DNA of 64,000 nucleotides from Blastococcus fimeti (GTDB lineage: Bacteria; Actinomycetota; Actinomycetes; Mycobacteriales; Geodermatophilaceae), in contig FNAW01000007.1 in the NCBI GenBank assembly GCA_900102115.1, positions 1 through 64,000 of the forward strand, in the 5' to 3' direction. Made by a program: the position numbers and the translations under genes. Below are positions 1 through 11,529 of the stretch, in pieces (within the stretch, counting starts at the first letter, position 1; each line of letters starts with the position of its first letter). The notes beneath the pieces were generated by a model that worked only from the letters and a program-made list of their open reading frames with translations, was not told the DNA's origin and did not search any database.

Positions 1-561
1 CACCGCCGCCTCGATCTGCCGGAGCACCGCCGGCTCCAGCTCCCGGGCCGCATCGGCCAGCTCGGCGGCCAGGCCGAACGCCCGGGGCCGGTCCAGTTCC
101 CCGTCGGCCAGCGCCGCCCAGGCCGCGGGTAGCCGCTCGACCAGCACCCAGGACAGCTCGCCCTGCACCGTGGCCGCCGTCCGCGAGCAGTTGAGCACCA
201 ACGCCAGCTCGTCGGCGAAGAACTCGCTCACCCCCGCCACCGGCTCCCGCCCCGGCCCGGACACCCACCCCTCGCCCGCAGACCCGGGCTCACCGATCTC
301 CCGATCGGCGCTGTCCGGCCGCCGGGCAGCCAGCCCCACGACCAGTTCGGCCTCGTAGGCGGCCAACCCCGACTTCGCCCGCTGCACCCGCTGGAGCTCC
401 GCCGCGATCTCGGCCGCCGACCGCCGACCGACCGGGAGCAGGTCACCCAGCCGCGACGGCCGCGCCGTCACCCCCGCAGGAAGCGGCTGCTCCGGCCACG
501 ACGGCAGCTCGAGGGGCGCGACCGACACCGCCACCCCGTACCCGCCGCCCAGATCGAACAT
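1..561 (-). CDS. DUF222 / 13E12-repeat family protein, N-terminal part (truncated by window edge)
   Basis: 187 codons are open from ATG at 561 to the window edge without a stop, so the C-terminus lies outside. The protein begins MFDLGGGYGVAVSV. Its body (RSAAEIAAELQRVQRAKSGLAAYEAELV, read in two pieces, then ELALVLNCSRTAA and LADGELDRPRAFGLAAELAD) is the pattern of the DUF222 domain, which usually precedes an HNH endonuclease domain in actinobacterial multicopy families. The HNH part is not visible, so nuclease activity is only inferred. The start codon lies in a perfect 10-base palindrome (559-568, CATACGTATG). Confidence 0.75.
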   Translation of the reverse strand, partial: MFDLGGGYGVAVSVAPLELPSWPEQPLPAGVTARPSRLGDLLPVGRRSAAEIAAELQRVQRAKSGLAAYEAELVVGLAARRPDSADREIGEPGSAGEGWVSGPGREPVAGVSEFFADELALVLNCSRTAATVQGELSWVLVERLPAAWAALADGELDRPRAFGLAAELADAARELEPAVLRQIEAAV

Positions 562-575
562 ACGTATGACGATAG

Positions 576-614
576 GACCGGGGTCCGACAGTTCTGGCTG
601 GTCAGACCCCGGTC
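576..614 (-). terminator. Hairpin at the end of the aldehyde dehydrogenase gene
   Basis: Perfect 10-base inverted repeat: GACCGGGGTC at 576-585 and GACCCCGGTC at 605-614, with a 19-base loop. The right arm overlaps the stop codon of the minus-strand aldehyde dehydrogenase, so transcripts of that gene would end in this hairpin, 15 bases before the start codon of the next minus-strand gene. There is no clear T-run, as is usual in GC-rich actinobacteria. Confidence 0.55.
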
Positions 615-2091
615 AGAACGGGAACTTCCGCTTGGTGTGCTGGACGCTCACCCAGTGGTCGGTGGTGAACTCCTCGATCGCCCACTCGCCGCCGAACCGG
701 CCCAGCCCCGAGTCCTTCTCGCCGCCGAACGCGGTGTTGTTCTCGTCGTTGAGCGGGGAGTCGTTGACGTGCGTCATGCCGGCCTCGACCCGGAGCGCGA
801 ACTGGACGCCGCGCAGGGTGTCCTCGGTGAACACGGCGCTGGACAGGCCGTACTCGGTGTCGTTCGCGATCGCCAGGGCGTCGTCCTCGTCGCGGGCCCG
901 GATGATCGTCACGACCGGCCCGAACATCTCCTGCCGGGCGCTGGTCACCCGGTTGTCGCCCAGGAGCACGTGCGGGGGCAGCACCGAGCCGATCGGGCCG
1001 GTCGGGTCCCCGCCGAGCAGCTGCTGCGCGCCGTCGGCACGCGACTGCGCGATCTTCTCCTGGATGCCCTCGAGCTGGCGGCCGTTGATGATCGGCCCGA
1101 TCACCGTGTCCGACTCGCGCGGGTCGCCCGCCTTGAGCGCGCGGGCACGCTCGACGTAGCGCTCCACGAACTCGTCGTGCACCGAGTCGTCCACGACGAT
1201 CCGGTTGGTGATCATGCAGACCTGGCCCTGGTGGAAGAACTTCCCGAAGATCGCCGCGTCCACCGCATAGCCGAGGTCGGCGTCGTCCAGCACCACCAGT
1301 GGCCCGTTGCCGCCGAGCTCCAGGGACAGCTTCTTCAGCCCCGCCTTCTCCGCGATGCCCTTGCCGACGGGCGTCGAGCCGGTGAACGAGACGACCCGGG
1401 GGGTCGGGTGGCTGACGATCGCGTCGCCGATGTCGCTCCCGGACCCGATGACCACCGACAGCAGCCCGTCGGGGAGGCCGGCCTCCTCGTAGACCTTGGC
1501 CAGCAGCAGGCCGCCGGTCACCGGGGTGTCGCCGGCCGGCTTGAGGACGACGGCGTTGCCGAGCGCGAGCGCCGGCGCGACCGAGCGGTTGGACAGGTGC
1601 ATGGGCACGTTCCACGGGCTGATCACCGCCACCACCCCGACGGGACGGCGGTAGACGCGGCTCTCCTTGCCCTCGATGTCGGCCGGCAGGATGCGGCCCT
1701 CCACCCGGTACGGGTAGGACGACGCCTCGTGGAAGTCGCGCAGGGTGATCGCGTACTCGAACTCGGCGGCCGGGGCGGCGGCGCCGGACTCGCGGATGTG
1801 CCAGTCCACGATCTCGTCCTTGCGGGCCTCCATGATCCGGGCCGCGCGGCGCATCACCTCGGCGCGCTCACCCGGCAGCCGCGCCGCCCAGTCCCGCTGT
1901 GCCTCCTTCGCCCGCGCGTAGGCCTCGTCGAGGTCCTCGGCGTTCGCCAGCGGGATCTCGGTCAGCGTCTCGCCGGTGTACGGGTCCGTGTCGGTCGCGG
2001 TCCTTCCCGCGCGGCCGGCGCGCCAGGTGCCGGCGATCGGCATCCGGTCGAAGCCGTCGTAGCGGGCGGGGGCGGAGCTGTCGGAGGCCAT
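613..2091 (-). CDS. NAD(P)-dependent aldehyde dehydrogenase
   Basis: 492 residues, the normal family length. It oxidises an aldehyde to the carboxylic acid in the cytoplasm. The family signature is complete: PWNVP near residue 160, lysine 184 in VVLKP, the Rossmann GSTPVGKGI loop near 239-246, the general-base glutamate 258 in SLELGG and the catalytic cysteine 292 in QGQVCM. The overall pattern (benzaldehyde/vanillin-dehydrogenase-like, with [16 protein letters not shown]) suggests an aromatic or long-chain aldehyde, but the substrate cannot be read from the sequence. The gene stands alone, with a 16-base palindrome just upstream of its ATG. Confidence 0.9.
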   Translation of the reverse strand: MASDSSAPARYDGFDRMPIAGTWRAGRAGRTATDTDPYTGETLTEIPLANAEDLDEAYARAKEAQRDWAARLPGERAEVMRRAARIMEARKDEIVDWHIRESGAAAPAAEFEYAITLRDFHEASSYPYRVEGRILPADIEGKESRVYRRPVGVVAVISPWNVPMHLSNRSVAPALALGNAVVLKPAGDTPVTGGLLLAKVYEEAGLPDGLLSVVIGSGSDIGDAIVSHPTPRVVSFTGSTPVGKGIAEKAGLKKLSLELGGNGPLVVLDDADLGYAVDAAIFGKFFHQGQVCMITNRIVVDDSVHDEFVERYVERARALKAGDPRESDTVIGPIINGRQLEGIQEKIAQSRADGAQQLLGGDPTGPIGSVLPPHVLLGDNRVTSARQEMFGPVVTIIRARDEDDALAIANDTEYGLSSAVFTEDTLRGVQFALRVEAGMTHVNDSPLNDENNTAFGGEKDSGLGRFGGEWAIEEFTTDHWVSVQHTKRKFPF

Positions 2092-2106
2092 GGGCGGAGC
2101 CCTACC

Positions 2107-2122
2107 CCGTCGTGCACGACGG
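2107..2122. promoter_or_regulatory. Perfect 16-base palindrome upstream of the aldehyde dehydrogenase
   Basis: CCGTCGTGCACGACGG is its own reverse complement and ends 16 bases upstream of the aldehyde dehydrogenase ATG. A related half (CTCGTGCAGGG) follows about 10 bases further on. Position and symmetry suit a dimeric repressor operator. No adjacent regulator gene is present, so the factor is unknown. Confidence 0.4.
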
Positions 2123-2172
2123 ACACCCCTCGTGCAGGGCCCCCTCCCTGCGCATGCAGGCCCGGCGGGCGT

Positions 2173-2430
2173 TCAGGAGGAGAAGATGATCGCCCCCGCG
2201 ATGCCGTTGGCGATCGACAGCACGATGCCGGCGTAGTCAGTGGCGCCGCGGGCCGGGTGGATCGGCGAGCCACCGCCGCCCGGCACGCGCCTGTCGCAGG
2301 CCGTCGGCGACCAGGACACCTGCACCCAGCGTCACCAGCAGGGTCGTGGTCCAGAAGGACGAGGCCGGCGACCAGGCAGGGGAGCGTCGTGGTCAGGTAG
2401 GGCAGCCGGAGCCGGTCGGACCACGATCAC
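2173..2430 (-). pseudogene. Possible decayed membrane-protein remnant; rest of the 2092-2450 gap appears non-coding
   Basis: The 359-base gap between the aldehyde dehydrogenase and rpe holds no intact gene. On the minus strand, membrane-like stretches appear in successive frames: RLRLPYLTTTLPCLVAGLV, then WTTTLLVTLGAGVLVADGLRQ with a stop, then TDYAGIVLSIANGIAGAIIF ending at 2173. Joined across two frame changes they would make a small two- or three-helix membrane protein, which suggests a frameshifted relic. The last segment alone could also be a small ORF of about 50 codons from a GTG. Confidence 0.25.
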
Positions 2431-2450
2431 GGCCCACCTAGACTCCCTGC

Positions 2451-3122
2451 GTGTCCCGGCAGCCGATGATCGCCCCCAGCCTGCTCTCCGCCGACTTCGC
2501 GAACCTCGCCGCCGAGGTGCAGCGGGTCGCCGACGCCGACTGGCTGCACGTCGACGTCATGGACGCGCACTTCGTGCCGAACCTGACCCTCGGCCTGCCG
2601 GTCGCCCAGGCGATCCAGGCGGTGAGCCCGGTGCCGCTGGACTGCCACCTCATGATCGAGAACCCCGAGCGCTGGGCGCCGGGCTACGCCGAGATGGGCG
2701 CCCGCAACGTCACCGTGCACGCCGAGGCCTGCACCGACCCCCGCGCCGTCGCCCGCGACCTGAAGGCCGCCGGCGCCCTGGCCGGCCTGGCGATCAAGCC
2801 CGGCACCCCGCTCGAGGACTACCTCGACGTGCTGCCCGACTTCGACACCCTGCTCGTGATGAGCGTCGAGCCGGGCTTCGGCGGCCAGTCGTTCATCGCC
2901 GACGTGCTGCCCAAGGCGCGCAAGGCCCGCGAGCTCGTGGACGCCGGTCACCTCACCTTGATCGTGGAGATCGACGGCGGCATCAACGCCGACACCATCG
3001 AGCAGGCCGCCGAGGCCGGCGTCGACATGTTCGTCGCGGGTTCGGCCGTCTACGGCGCCGAGGACCCGTCGAAGGCGATCGCCGCCTTGCGCGCGCAGGC
3101 CGCCGCGGCGATGAACGGGTGA
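2451..3122 (+). CDS. rpe: Ribulose-phosphate 3-epimerase
   Basis: 223 residues from GTG, full length for the family. It interconverts ribulose-5-phosphate and xylulose-5-phosphate (pentose phosphate pathway, cytoplasm). The TIM-barrel signatures are present: IAPSLLSADFANL at the N-terminus, HVDVMDAHFVPNLT, DCHLMIENPE, MSVEPGFGGQSF and the phosphate-binding VEIDGGINADT and FVAGSAVYG loops. The metal-binding His/Asp residues lie in these motifs. It is the first gene of the riboflavin series and overlaps ribD by GTGA. Ribulose-5-phosphate is also the substrate of RibB downstream, so placing it here links supply to demand. Confidence 0.96.
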   Translation: MSRQPMIAPSLLSADFANLAAEVQRVADADWLHVDVMDAHFVPNLTLGLPVAQAIQAVSPVPLDCHLMIENPERWAPGYAEMGARNVTVHAEACTDPRAVARDLKAAGALAGLAIKPGTPLEDYLDVLPDFDTLLVMSVEPGFGGQSFIADVLPKARKARELVDAGHLTLIVEIDGGINADTIEQAAEAGVDMFVAGSAVYGAEDPSKAIAALRAQAAAAMNG

Positions 3123-4180
3123 CCGTTCCCGCCACCGAGCGCGCCGCCATGGCGCGCGCCCGCGAGCTGGGCGCAGCCGCGCTCGGCACCACGAGCCCGA
3201 ACCCCGCCGTGGGCGCGGTGATCCTGGCCGCCGACGGCAGCGTCGCCGGGGAAGGCGCCACCCAGCCCCCCGGCGGTCCGCACGCCGAGGTGCAGGCACT
3301 GGCGGCAGCGGGGGAGCGGGCCCGCGGAGGCACCGCCGTCGTGACCCTCGAGCCATGCGCGCACACCGGCCGCACCGGCCCGTGCGCCGACGCGCTGATC
3401 GAAGCCGGCGTCGCCCGCGTCGTCGTCGCCGTTCCCGAGCCGACCCAGCTCGCCGGCGGGGGAGCCGAGCGGCTGCGCGCCGCCGGCGTCGCCGTGGAGC
3501 TCGGCGTCGAGCAGGACGAGGCCGAACTCGGCGCTCTCGGTCCGTGGCTCACGGGGGTCCGGGAGCACCGGCCGCAGGTGATCTGGAAGGTCGCCGCCAC
3601 CCTGGACGGGCGGGTCGCGGCCGCCGACGGCAGCAGCCGCTGGATCACCGGTGAGCAGACCCGCGCCGCCGTCCACCGCCTGCGCGCCACCTGCGACGCC
3701 GTCGTCGTCGGCTCGGGGACGGCGGTGACCGACGACCCCCAGCTTACCGTTCGCGACGCCGACGGGCGGAACGCCGACCGCCAGCCGCTGCGGGTCGTCG
3801 TCGACCGCCGGGGCCGGCTGCCGGAGACCGCCCGCGTGCTCGACGACGCCGCACCCACGCTGGTCAGCCGCGCCGCCTCGCCGGCCGAGCTGCTGGCCGA
3901 GCTGTACGAGCGCGACGTCCGCCGCGTGCTGCTGGAGGGCGGCCCCACGCTGGCCGCCGCGTTCCTCGCCGCCGGCCTCGTCGACGAGGCCGTGGTGCAC
4001 CTCGCACCCAAACTGCTGGGCGCCGGCCCCTCCCTGGTGGGCGACCTGGGAATCACTTCGATCACCGGGGCGCTGTCCCTCGAGACCGTCGAGATCCTCC
4101 CGTCGGGTGGGGACGTGCAGCTCCGGCTGAGGCCCACCCGGCACACTGGGGGACGACAGTCCGTCCGGAAGAGGAGCTGA
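3119..4180 (+). CDS. ribD: Bifunctional riboflavin biosynthesis deaminase/reductase
   Basis: 353 residues from a GTG overlapping the rpe stop. An N-terminal cytidine-deaminase-like domain (about 1-140) carries the zinc motif HAEVQALAA and EPCAHTGRTGPC. A C-terminal dihydrofolate-reductase-like reductase (about 150-345) has VAATLDGRVAAADGSSRWI, the NADPH-binding VVVGSGTAVTDDPQLTVR and LLEGGPTLAAAFL. It carries out the second and third steps from GTP, deaminating then reducing the pyrimidine intermediate. The reading frame is open far upstream, but the codons before 3119 are only the shadow of rpe. Confidence 0.95.
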   Translation: MTVPATERAAMARARELGAAALGTTSPNPAVGAVILAADGSVAGEGATQPPGGPHAEVQALAAAGERARGGTAVVTLEPCAHTGRTGPCADALIEAGVARVVVAVPEPTQLAGGGAERLRAAGVAVELGVEQDEAELGALGPWLTGVREHRPQVIWKVAATLDGRVAAADGSSRWITGEQTRAAVHRLRATCDAVVVGSGTAVTDDPQLTVRDADGRNADRQPLRVVVDRRGRLPETARVLDDAAPTLVSRAASPAELLAELYERDVRRVLLEGGPTLAAAFLAAGLVDEAVVHLAPKLLGAGPSLVGDLGITSITGALSLETVEILPSGGDVQLRLRPTRHTGGRQSVRKRS

Positions 4181-4181
4181 G

Positions 4182-6878
<2,697 letters not shown>

Positions 6879-6916
6879 TCTTCCCGCGTCCCCGCCCCAC
6901 CCCGAGGAGTTCTCCC

Positions 6917-7783
6917 GTGCTGCGCATCGCCGTGCCCAACAAGGGCGTCCTGAGCGAGCCGGCCGCGGAGATGCTCGCCGAGAGCGGCTACCGCATGCGG
7001 CGCAGCACCAAGGACCTCGTGGTCTACGACCCGGACAACGACACCGAGTTCTTCTACCTCCGGCCGCGGGACATCGCCGTCTACGTCGCCGCCGGCACGC
7101 TGGACGTCGGCATCACCGGGCGCGACATGCTGCTGGAGACCGCGCCGGCCGAGGGGGAGGGCCCGACCGCGGTCGAGGTCATGCCGCTGGGCTTCGGCCG
7201 GTCGTCCTTCCGGTTCGCCTCGCCCGTCGGCTCGGGCATCGAGACCGTCGACCAGCTCGCCGGCAAGCGGATCGCCACCGCGTACCCGGTGCTGCTGCAG
7301 CGCTCCCTCGAGGAGTCGGGGATCAAGGCCGACGTCGTGAAGCTCGACGGTGCGGTCGAGACCGCGTGCGCGCTGGGTGTGGCCGACGCGGTCTGCGACG
7401 TCGTCGAGACCGGGACGACGTTGCGCGCGGCGGGGCTGCACATCATCGGCGAGCCGGTGCTGGCCAGCGAGGCGATCCTCGTGGGGCGCGACGGCGCCGA
7501 GGAGATCCCGGCGGTGGCCCAGCTGCGACGCCGGCTCCAGGGCGTGCTGGTCGCCCGTCAGTACGTGATGCTCGACTACGACTGCCCCGACGACATCCTG
7601 GCCCGCGCCACGGCGATCACCCCCGGCATCGAGGGCCCGACGGTCAGCCCCCTGCAGCGGGCCGGCTGGTCGGCGGTGCGGGCGATGGTGCGGCGCAGCC
7701 AGACCAACCAGATCATGGACGACCTCTACGAGCTCGGGGCCCGCGCGATCCTGGTCACCAGCATCCACGCCTCCCGGCTCTGA
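6917..7783 (+). CDS. hisG: ATP phosphoribosyltransferase (long form)
   Basis: 288 residues from GTG with GAGGAG about 9 bases upstream. The catalytic domains (about 1-210) show LRIAVPNKGVLSEP, the LDVGITGRDMLLE loop and the PRPP-binding CDVVETGTTLRAAGL. Residues from about 212 form the HisG_C regulatory domain (YVMLDYDCPDDILARATAI...GPTVSPL), which in the long form gives histidine feedback inhibition. It catalyses the committed step of histidine biosynthesis. It is the last gene of the rib-his series. Confidence 0.95.
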   Translation: MLRIAVPNKGVLSEPAAEMLAESGYRMRRSTKDLVVYDPDNDTEFFYLRPRDIAVYVAAGTLDVGITGRDMLLETAPAEGEGPTAVEVMPLGFGRSSFRFASPVGSGIETVDQLAGKRIATAYPVLLQRSLEESGIKADVVKLDGAVETACALGVADAVCDVVETGTTLRAAGLHIIGEPVLASEAILVGRDGAEEIPAVAQLRRRLQGVLVARQYVMLDYDCPDDILARATAITPGIEGPTVSPLQRAGWSAVRAMVRRSQTNQIMDDLYELGARAILVTSIHASRL

Positions 7784-7824
7784 ACCCGCGGCACTCCCCG
7801 GTGCCCCCGCTCGTCAGGACGGAC

Positions 7825-8298
7825 ATGCGCCGACTGCTGCTGCTCCTCGTTCCCGCCGCCGTGCTGGCGCTGTCGGCCTGCGGATCGACCGACGACGGCG
7901 ACGGGGCGGCCGCGCCGACGAGCCCGGCGACCGGGGAGCCGACCGCTCCCGACCCCGCCGCAGGCGGCATATCCCAGGCCGACAACGACCTGCAGCTGGA
8001 GATCGACCTCGGCGACGGCAGTGCACCGCAGACCTGGACGCTGACCTGCGTGGGGTTCGTCGAGGGCAGCCACCCGGCGGCGCAGGCCGCGTGCGACCGC
8101 CTGGCCGGGCTCGAGCGCCCGTTCGCCCCGCTGCCGGCCGACACCGTGTGCTCCCAGCAGTACGGCGGGCCGGAGACCGCGCGCGTGCTCGGCCGCTGGG
8201 GCGGGGAGCCGGTGGATTTGGCGCTCTCCCGCGTCGACGGCTGCCGCATCGCGCAGTGGGACGCCCTGGTCCCCGTGGTGCCCGCCCCCGCCGGCTGA
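7825..8298 (+). CDS. Subtilisin-inhibitor-like lipoprotein
   Basis: 157 residues from ATG 7825. A signal peptide ends in a lipobox (LALSAC, cysteine near residue 20), followed by a Thr/Pro/Asp-rich linker and a C-terminal domain. That domain matches the Streptomyces subtilisin inhibitor (SSI) fold: WTLTC, GSHPAAQAACDRLAGL, VCSQQYGGPETARVLGRW, and DGC near the end give the four conserved cysteines in the SSI order. The reactive loop would be in CSQQYGG. SSI proteins are normally freely secreted, so membrane anchoring through a lipid is unusual. The target protease is unknown. Confidence 0.75.
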   Translation: MRRLLLLLVPAAVLALSACGSTDDGDGAAAPTSPATGEPTAPDPAAGGISQADNDLQLEIDLGDGSAPQTWTLTCVGFVEGSHPAAQAACDRLAGLERPFAPLPADTVCSQQYGGPETARVLGRWGGEPVDLALSRVDGCRIAQWDALVPVVPAPAG

Positions 8299-8316
8299 CC
8301 CCCAGCTACCGACCGC

Positions 8317-9312
8317 TCAGCGCCCCCGCGTGGTGCGCTCGACCAGGTCGATCGCCGTGCACAGGCCCAGGGCCGTGGCGCGGCTGCCCGTCGGTCCGGA
8401 GGTGAGCATCGCCTCCACCGCCGGTGCCAGCGCGCCCTCGCCGACCAGGGCGTGCAGCACCGCGGCGTACTCGCCGCTGACCCGCCCGGCGGCGGCGTGC
8501 CGCAGCAGTGCCCGGGACAGCTCGGTGGTGCGGCAGGCGGCCAGCGCGGTGACGCCGGCGGCGAAGCGCGGCGCAGCGGGGTGCCCGAGCAGGACCAGCC
8601 CGGCGACGGTGCCGGCCATGACGTCGTCCCCGGCCGGGGTGAGGCCCGGGCCGACGCCGATGAGCCGGGTCGCGGTGCGCAGCGCGGCGTCGAGGTCGGC
8701 GCGGCGGACCGCTCCGCGCAGCGCCGCCAGCGGCCCGCCCGGGCCGATGGGCAGCCCCGGGAGCGCGAAGGCGCTGTGCGGGACGCCCTCGCCGTACAGG
8801 GTGGTGCGCAGCTGGCGCACGCCCTCGGGGAGGAGCGCGGGACGGGCGCTGGGCAGCCGGGGACGCGGGTCCCACCATGCCGCGGCGCTCACCGTCAGGT
8901 CGCCGACGACGATCCGGCCGCCCCCGACCTCGGCCTGGGCGTTCGGTGCCACGAGCGGGCGCCCGGAGCTCGGGCGGAACAGCACGCAGCCGAGCGGGTG
9001 GCGCGCTGCGTCACTCGTGAGGACGGCGACGACGTCGCCGTCGCGCTCGCCCGGGACGTGCAGGTACACCCCGGTGGGGGTGCTCGCGACGATGCGGGCG
9101 CGGCGGACCGGCCCGCGCAGCAGCGCGGTCACGCCGGTGCTGGCCGCCGTCGGCACGGGGGTGAGCTGCCGCGCCGAGTGCGAGGGGTGGGCGGTGGTCG
9201 CGGCCGACCTGCGGGGGAGGGGGATGGTGGGGACGCCGGCTCGTGCGGCGCGGCTGGGCGCCGCGTTCGTATGCGAGCGGCTGTCGCGGCTGGTCTCGTC
9301 GATGGTGCGCAT
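8317..9312 (-). CDS. DUF2877 (AllH-like) domain protein
   Basis: 331 residues from ATG 9312; a longer frame exists but the upstream part is low-complexity. The signature is GVGPGLTPAGDDVMAGTVAG (about residues 208-227) plus VYLHV...VLTSDAARHPLGCVLF, as in the DUF2877 family. The family includes AllH, a subunit of oxamate carbamoyltransferase in allantoin breakdown. It is transcribed divergently from a PucR-type regulator, which supports a role in purine or ureide degradation. The partner subunits AllF/AllG are not in the window, so the reaction is uncertain. Confidence 0.75.
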   Translation of the reverse strand: MRTIDETSRDSRSHTNAAPSRAARAGVPTIPLPRRSAATTAHPSHSARQLTPVPTAASTGVTALLRGPVRRARIVASTPTGVYLHVPGERDGDVVAVLTSDAARHPLGCVLFRPSSGRPLVAPNAQAEVGGGRIVVGDLTVSAAAWWDPRPRLPSARPALLPEGVRQLRTTLYGEGVPHSAFALPGLPIGPGGPLAALRGAVRRADLDAALRTATRLIGVGPGLTPAGDDVMAGTVAGLVLLGHPAAPRFAAGVTALAACRTTELSRALLRHAAAGRVSGEYAAVLHALVGEGALAPAVEAMLTSGPTGSRATALGLCTAIDLVERTTRGR

Positions 9313-9579
9313 GGTGGCCCTTCGCCGGAGGGGCGTCGGACGAGGTCGGAGCGGCCCCGTCCGGGCTCCGCTCGACGTCGTCCGCAGAGGGCAGGTGCCG
9401 CCGCGTTCTCGGGGACGGCCTAGCATCGCTGCGAGCGGGTTGAGCGGGCTTCGAACCTATGCGGCGCGTCGCACGCCCTCTTATGGCGGAACTCGCCAAG
9501 AATGCAGGTCGCCGTTCAAGGAGTCCTGACAGGATCCCGCGACTCGACGGCCACGTTGGCGACTAGAGAGGGACGCATC
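9313..9579. promoter_or_regulatory. Divergent intergenic region between the DUF2877 gene and the PucR regulator
   Basis: 267 bases between divergent starts, locally less GC-rich around 9475-9560 than the flanks, so promoters for both genes should lie here. The only symmetry I see is a loose GGAGTCCT...AGGATCCC pair near 9520-9540. No confident operator can be named. Confidence 0.4.
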
Positions 9580-11529
9580 GTGACCCAGAGTGAGACCTCG
9601 GCGATGGCGCCCACGCAGCGTGACGGAACGGTGCCGTTTCGTCGCAACTGGGCGGTCGAGGAACCGGCGCGCGCCGAGCCGTCCCGGACCGAGCGCGGCA
9701 GCTGGCAGGAGCGCATGGGACTCACCATCGAGGACGTGCTCGACCTCCCCGGGCTGGCCGGCTCGTCGGTGGTCGCCGGCGCCGGCGGGCTCGCACGCTC
9801 GGTCCGCCACATGGTCGTGGACAACCCGGCCGACCCGTTGGCCGCCGCCGGGGTCGACGTCCTCGTCGTCCTGGGCGCCCGGCTGCCCCCGGCCGATCCG
9901 GCGAACTGCCGGGCGCTGGTCGAGCGGCTGGACTCCATGGGGACCGCTGCGCTCGCCTACCGGCGGACGGAAGGGCCGCCGCCGGTGCCCGCGGAGGTGC
10001 TCGCCGAGGCCGATCGCCGCGGGCTTCCGGTGCTGGCCCTGCCGCAGACGGTCCGCCTCGACGAGATCGTCTCCGAGGTGCTCGGCGCCGTCGTCACCAA
10101 GCAGGGCCAGGCCCTCGCGCTGTCCTCCCGCATGGACGACCAGTTCATGGAGGTGGCGCTCACCGGTGGCGGCCTCGCCGAGGTGACCCAGCGGCTGGCC
10201 GTGATGCTCGACGGCGCCGCGGTGCTGGGCCTCGGCCCCGACCGCGAGGTGGTCACCAGCGCCGGCCCCCGGGACGACGTCGCGGAGATCAGCGACTGGC
10301 TGTGGCTGCTGGACGCCGCCGCGGACGACGCCCTGGCCGAGCTGACGCCCTCCCGCCGGCTGGCCGGTGTGCGGGCCGACCGCACGGTGGTGACGCCGGC
10401 CGACGTGCTGGCCGACGCCGACCTCTCGCCGGCCGACGGCATCCTGCTCGTGCCCGGCCACCACGAGCTGCCCGGCGGTGTGGGCGAGTACGCCGTGGCC
10501 CCGATCATGGCCGGCGAGCAGCGGCACGGCTGGCTGGTCGCGGTGCACCGGACCGGCGCGATGATGGTCGGCGCCGGCGGCGTGCTCGAGCGCGCCGCGG
10601 TGATCGCCGCCCTGTCGGTCATCCGCCTGCAGGCGGTGCACTCCGTCGAGCTGCGCTTCCAGGGTGACCTGGTCCGGCGGCTGGTCGGCGGGTCGGTCGG
10701 GCACACCGAGCGGACGCTGGCCTACACCCGGTCGTTCGGCTGGCGGCTGGACGGGCCGGTCGCGGTGCTGGTCACCGCCACCGAGACCGTCGCCGACGCC
10801 GCCGGGGACCCCACTCGCGCCCTCGACGTCCTGGACCGGCTGGCCGACGGCTGGCGGTCCGCGCTGGAGTCCGAGGTCGCCGGTGCCGCCGTCGCCGGGC
10901 TGGCGACCGAGATCGTCACCCTCCTGCCGCTGGACGGCCGCACCCCCGACGAGGTGTCCGCGCTGGTCGCCGCGGTCAGCTCCCGGGTCAACGGACGGCT
11001 GCGCCGGCTGGGCCGCGTCCTGGGCACCGGGATCGGCCGGCCGGCCGGGTCTCTGCCGGAGCTCGCCGAGGCGCACCGGCAGGCGCAGCGCGCGCTCGGC
11101 GTCGGCCAGGAGATCCAGGGCGGCGCGTCGGTCACCCACTTCGACCAGCTCGGCGTGTTCCGGCTGCTGTCGCTGATCCCGGACAGCACCGAGCTGCGGT
11201 CCTACGTCGACGAGGTGCTCGGCCCGCTGGCGGACGCGACGGACGCCGACTCCGCCGACCTGCGCGAGACGCTGCTGGTGCTGCTGGAGACCAACCTCAA
11301 CGTGGCGGAGTCGGCCCGCCGGCTGCACTTCCACTACAACACGATGCGCTACCGGATCGGCAAGCTGGAGCGGATGCTCGGGCCGTTCACCAGCGACCCG
11401 CACCTGCGGCTGAACCTGCTGCTGGCGCTGCACGCCGCCCGGATGAGTGGGCTGGACCAGCCGCACCGCCCGCCGCTGGAGGCGGGCATGACGCCGCCGC
11501 CGGACGACGGCCTCGACGCGCTGCTCTAG
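9580..11529 (+). CDS. PucR-family transcriptional regulator
   Basis: 649 residues from GTG 9580, chosen because GAGAGGGA stands 6 bases upstream; an ATG at 9502 is possible but lacks an RBS. The N-terminal PucR domain (about 45-170) has LTIEDVLDLPGLAGSSVVAG. A GGDEF-like middle region follows. The C-terminal helix-turn-helix (PucR/CdaR type, about residues 565-625) has VLLETNLNVAESARRLHFHYN and TMRYRIGKLE. The family controls purine-catabolism or sugar-acid genes. Here the divergent DUF2877 gene and the adenosine-deaminase-like gene next door suggest purine control. Its TAG stop overlaps the next gene's stop in CTAG. Confidence 0.88.
   Translation: MTQSETSAMAPTQRDGTVPFRRNWAVEEPARAEPSRTERGSWQERMGLTIEDVLDLPGLAGSSVVAGAGGLARSVRHMVVDNPADPLAAAGVDVLVVLGARLPPADPANCRALVERLDSMGTAALAYRRTEGPPPVPAEVLAEADRRGLPVLALPQTVRLDEIVSEVLGAVVTKQGQALALSSRMDDQFMEVALTGGGLAEVTQRLAVMLDGAAVLGLGPDREVVTSAGPRDDVAEISDWLWLLDAAADDALAELTPSRRLAGVRADRTVVTPADVLADADLSPADGILLVPGHHELPGGVGEYAVAPIMAGEQRHGWLVAVHRTGAMMVGAGGVLERAAVIAALSVIRLQAVHSVELRFQGDLVRRLVGGSVGHTERTLAYTRSFGWRLDGPVAVLVTATETVADAAGDPTRALDVLDRLADGWRSALESEVAGAAVAGLATEIVTLLPLDGRTPDEVSALVAAVSSRVNGRLRRLGRVLGTGIGRPAGSLPELAEAHRQAQRALGVGQEIQGGASVTHFDQLGVFRLLSLIPDSTELRSYVDEVLGPLADATDADSADLRETLLVLLETNLNVAESARRLHFHYNTMRYRIGKLERMLGPFTSDPHLRLNLLLALHAARMSGLDQPHRPPLEAGMTPPPDDGLDALL

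Noticed and set aside
2092..2450. FMN riboswitch before the riboflavin genes
   Set aside because: The conserved FMN-element sequence blocks are not present in this gap or before ribD; the first gene is rpe with a short leader.
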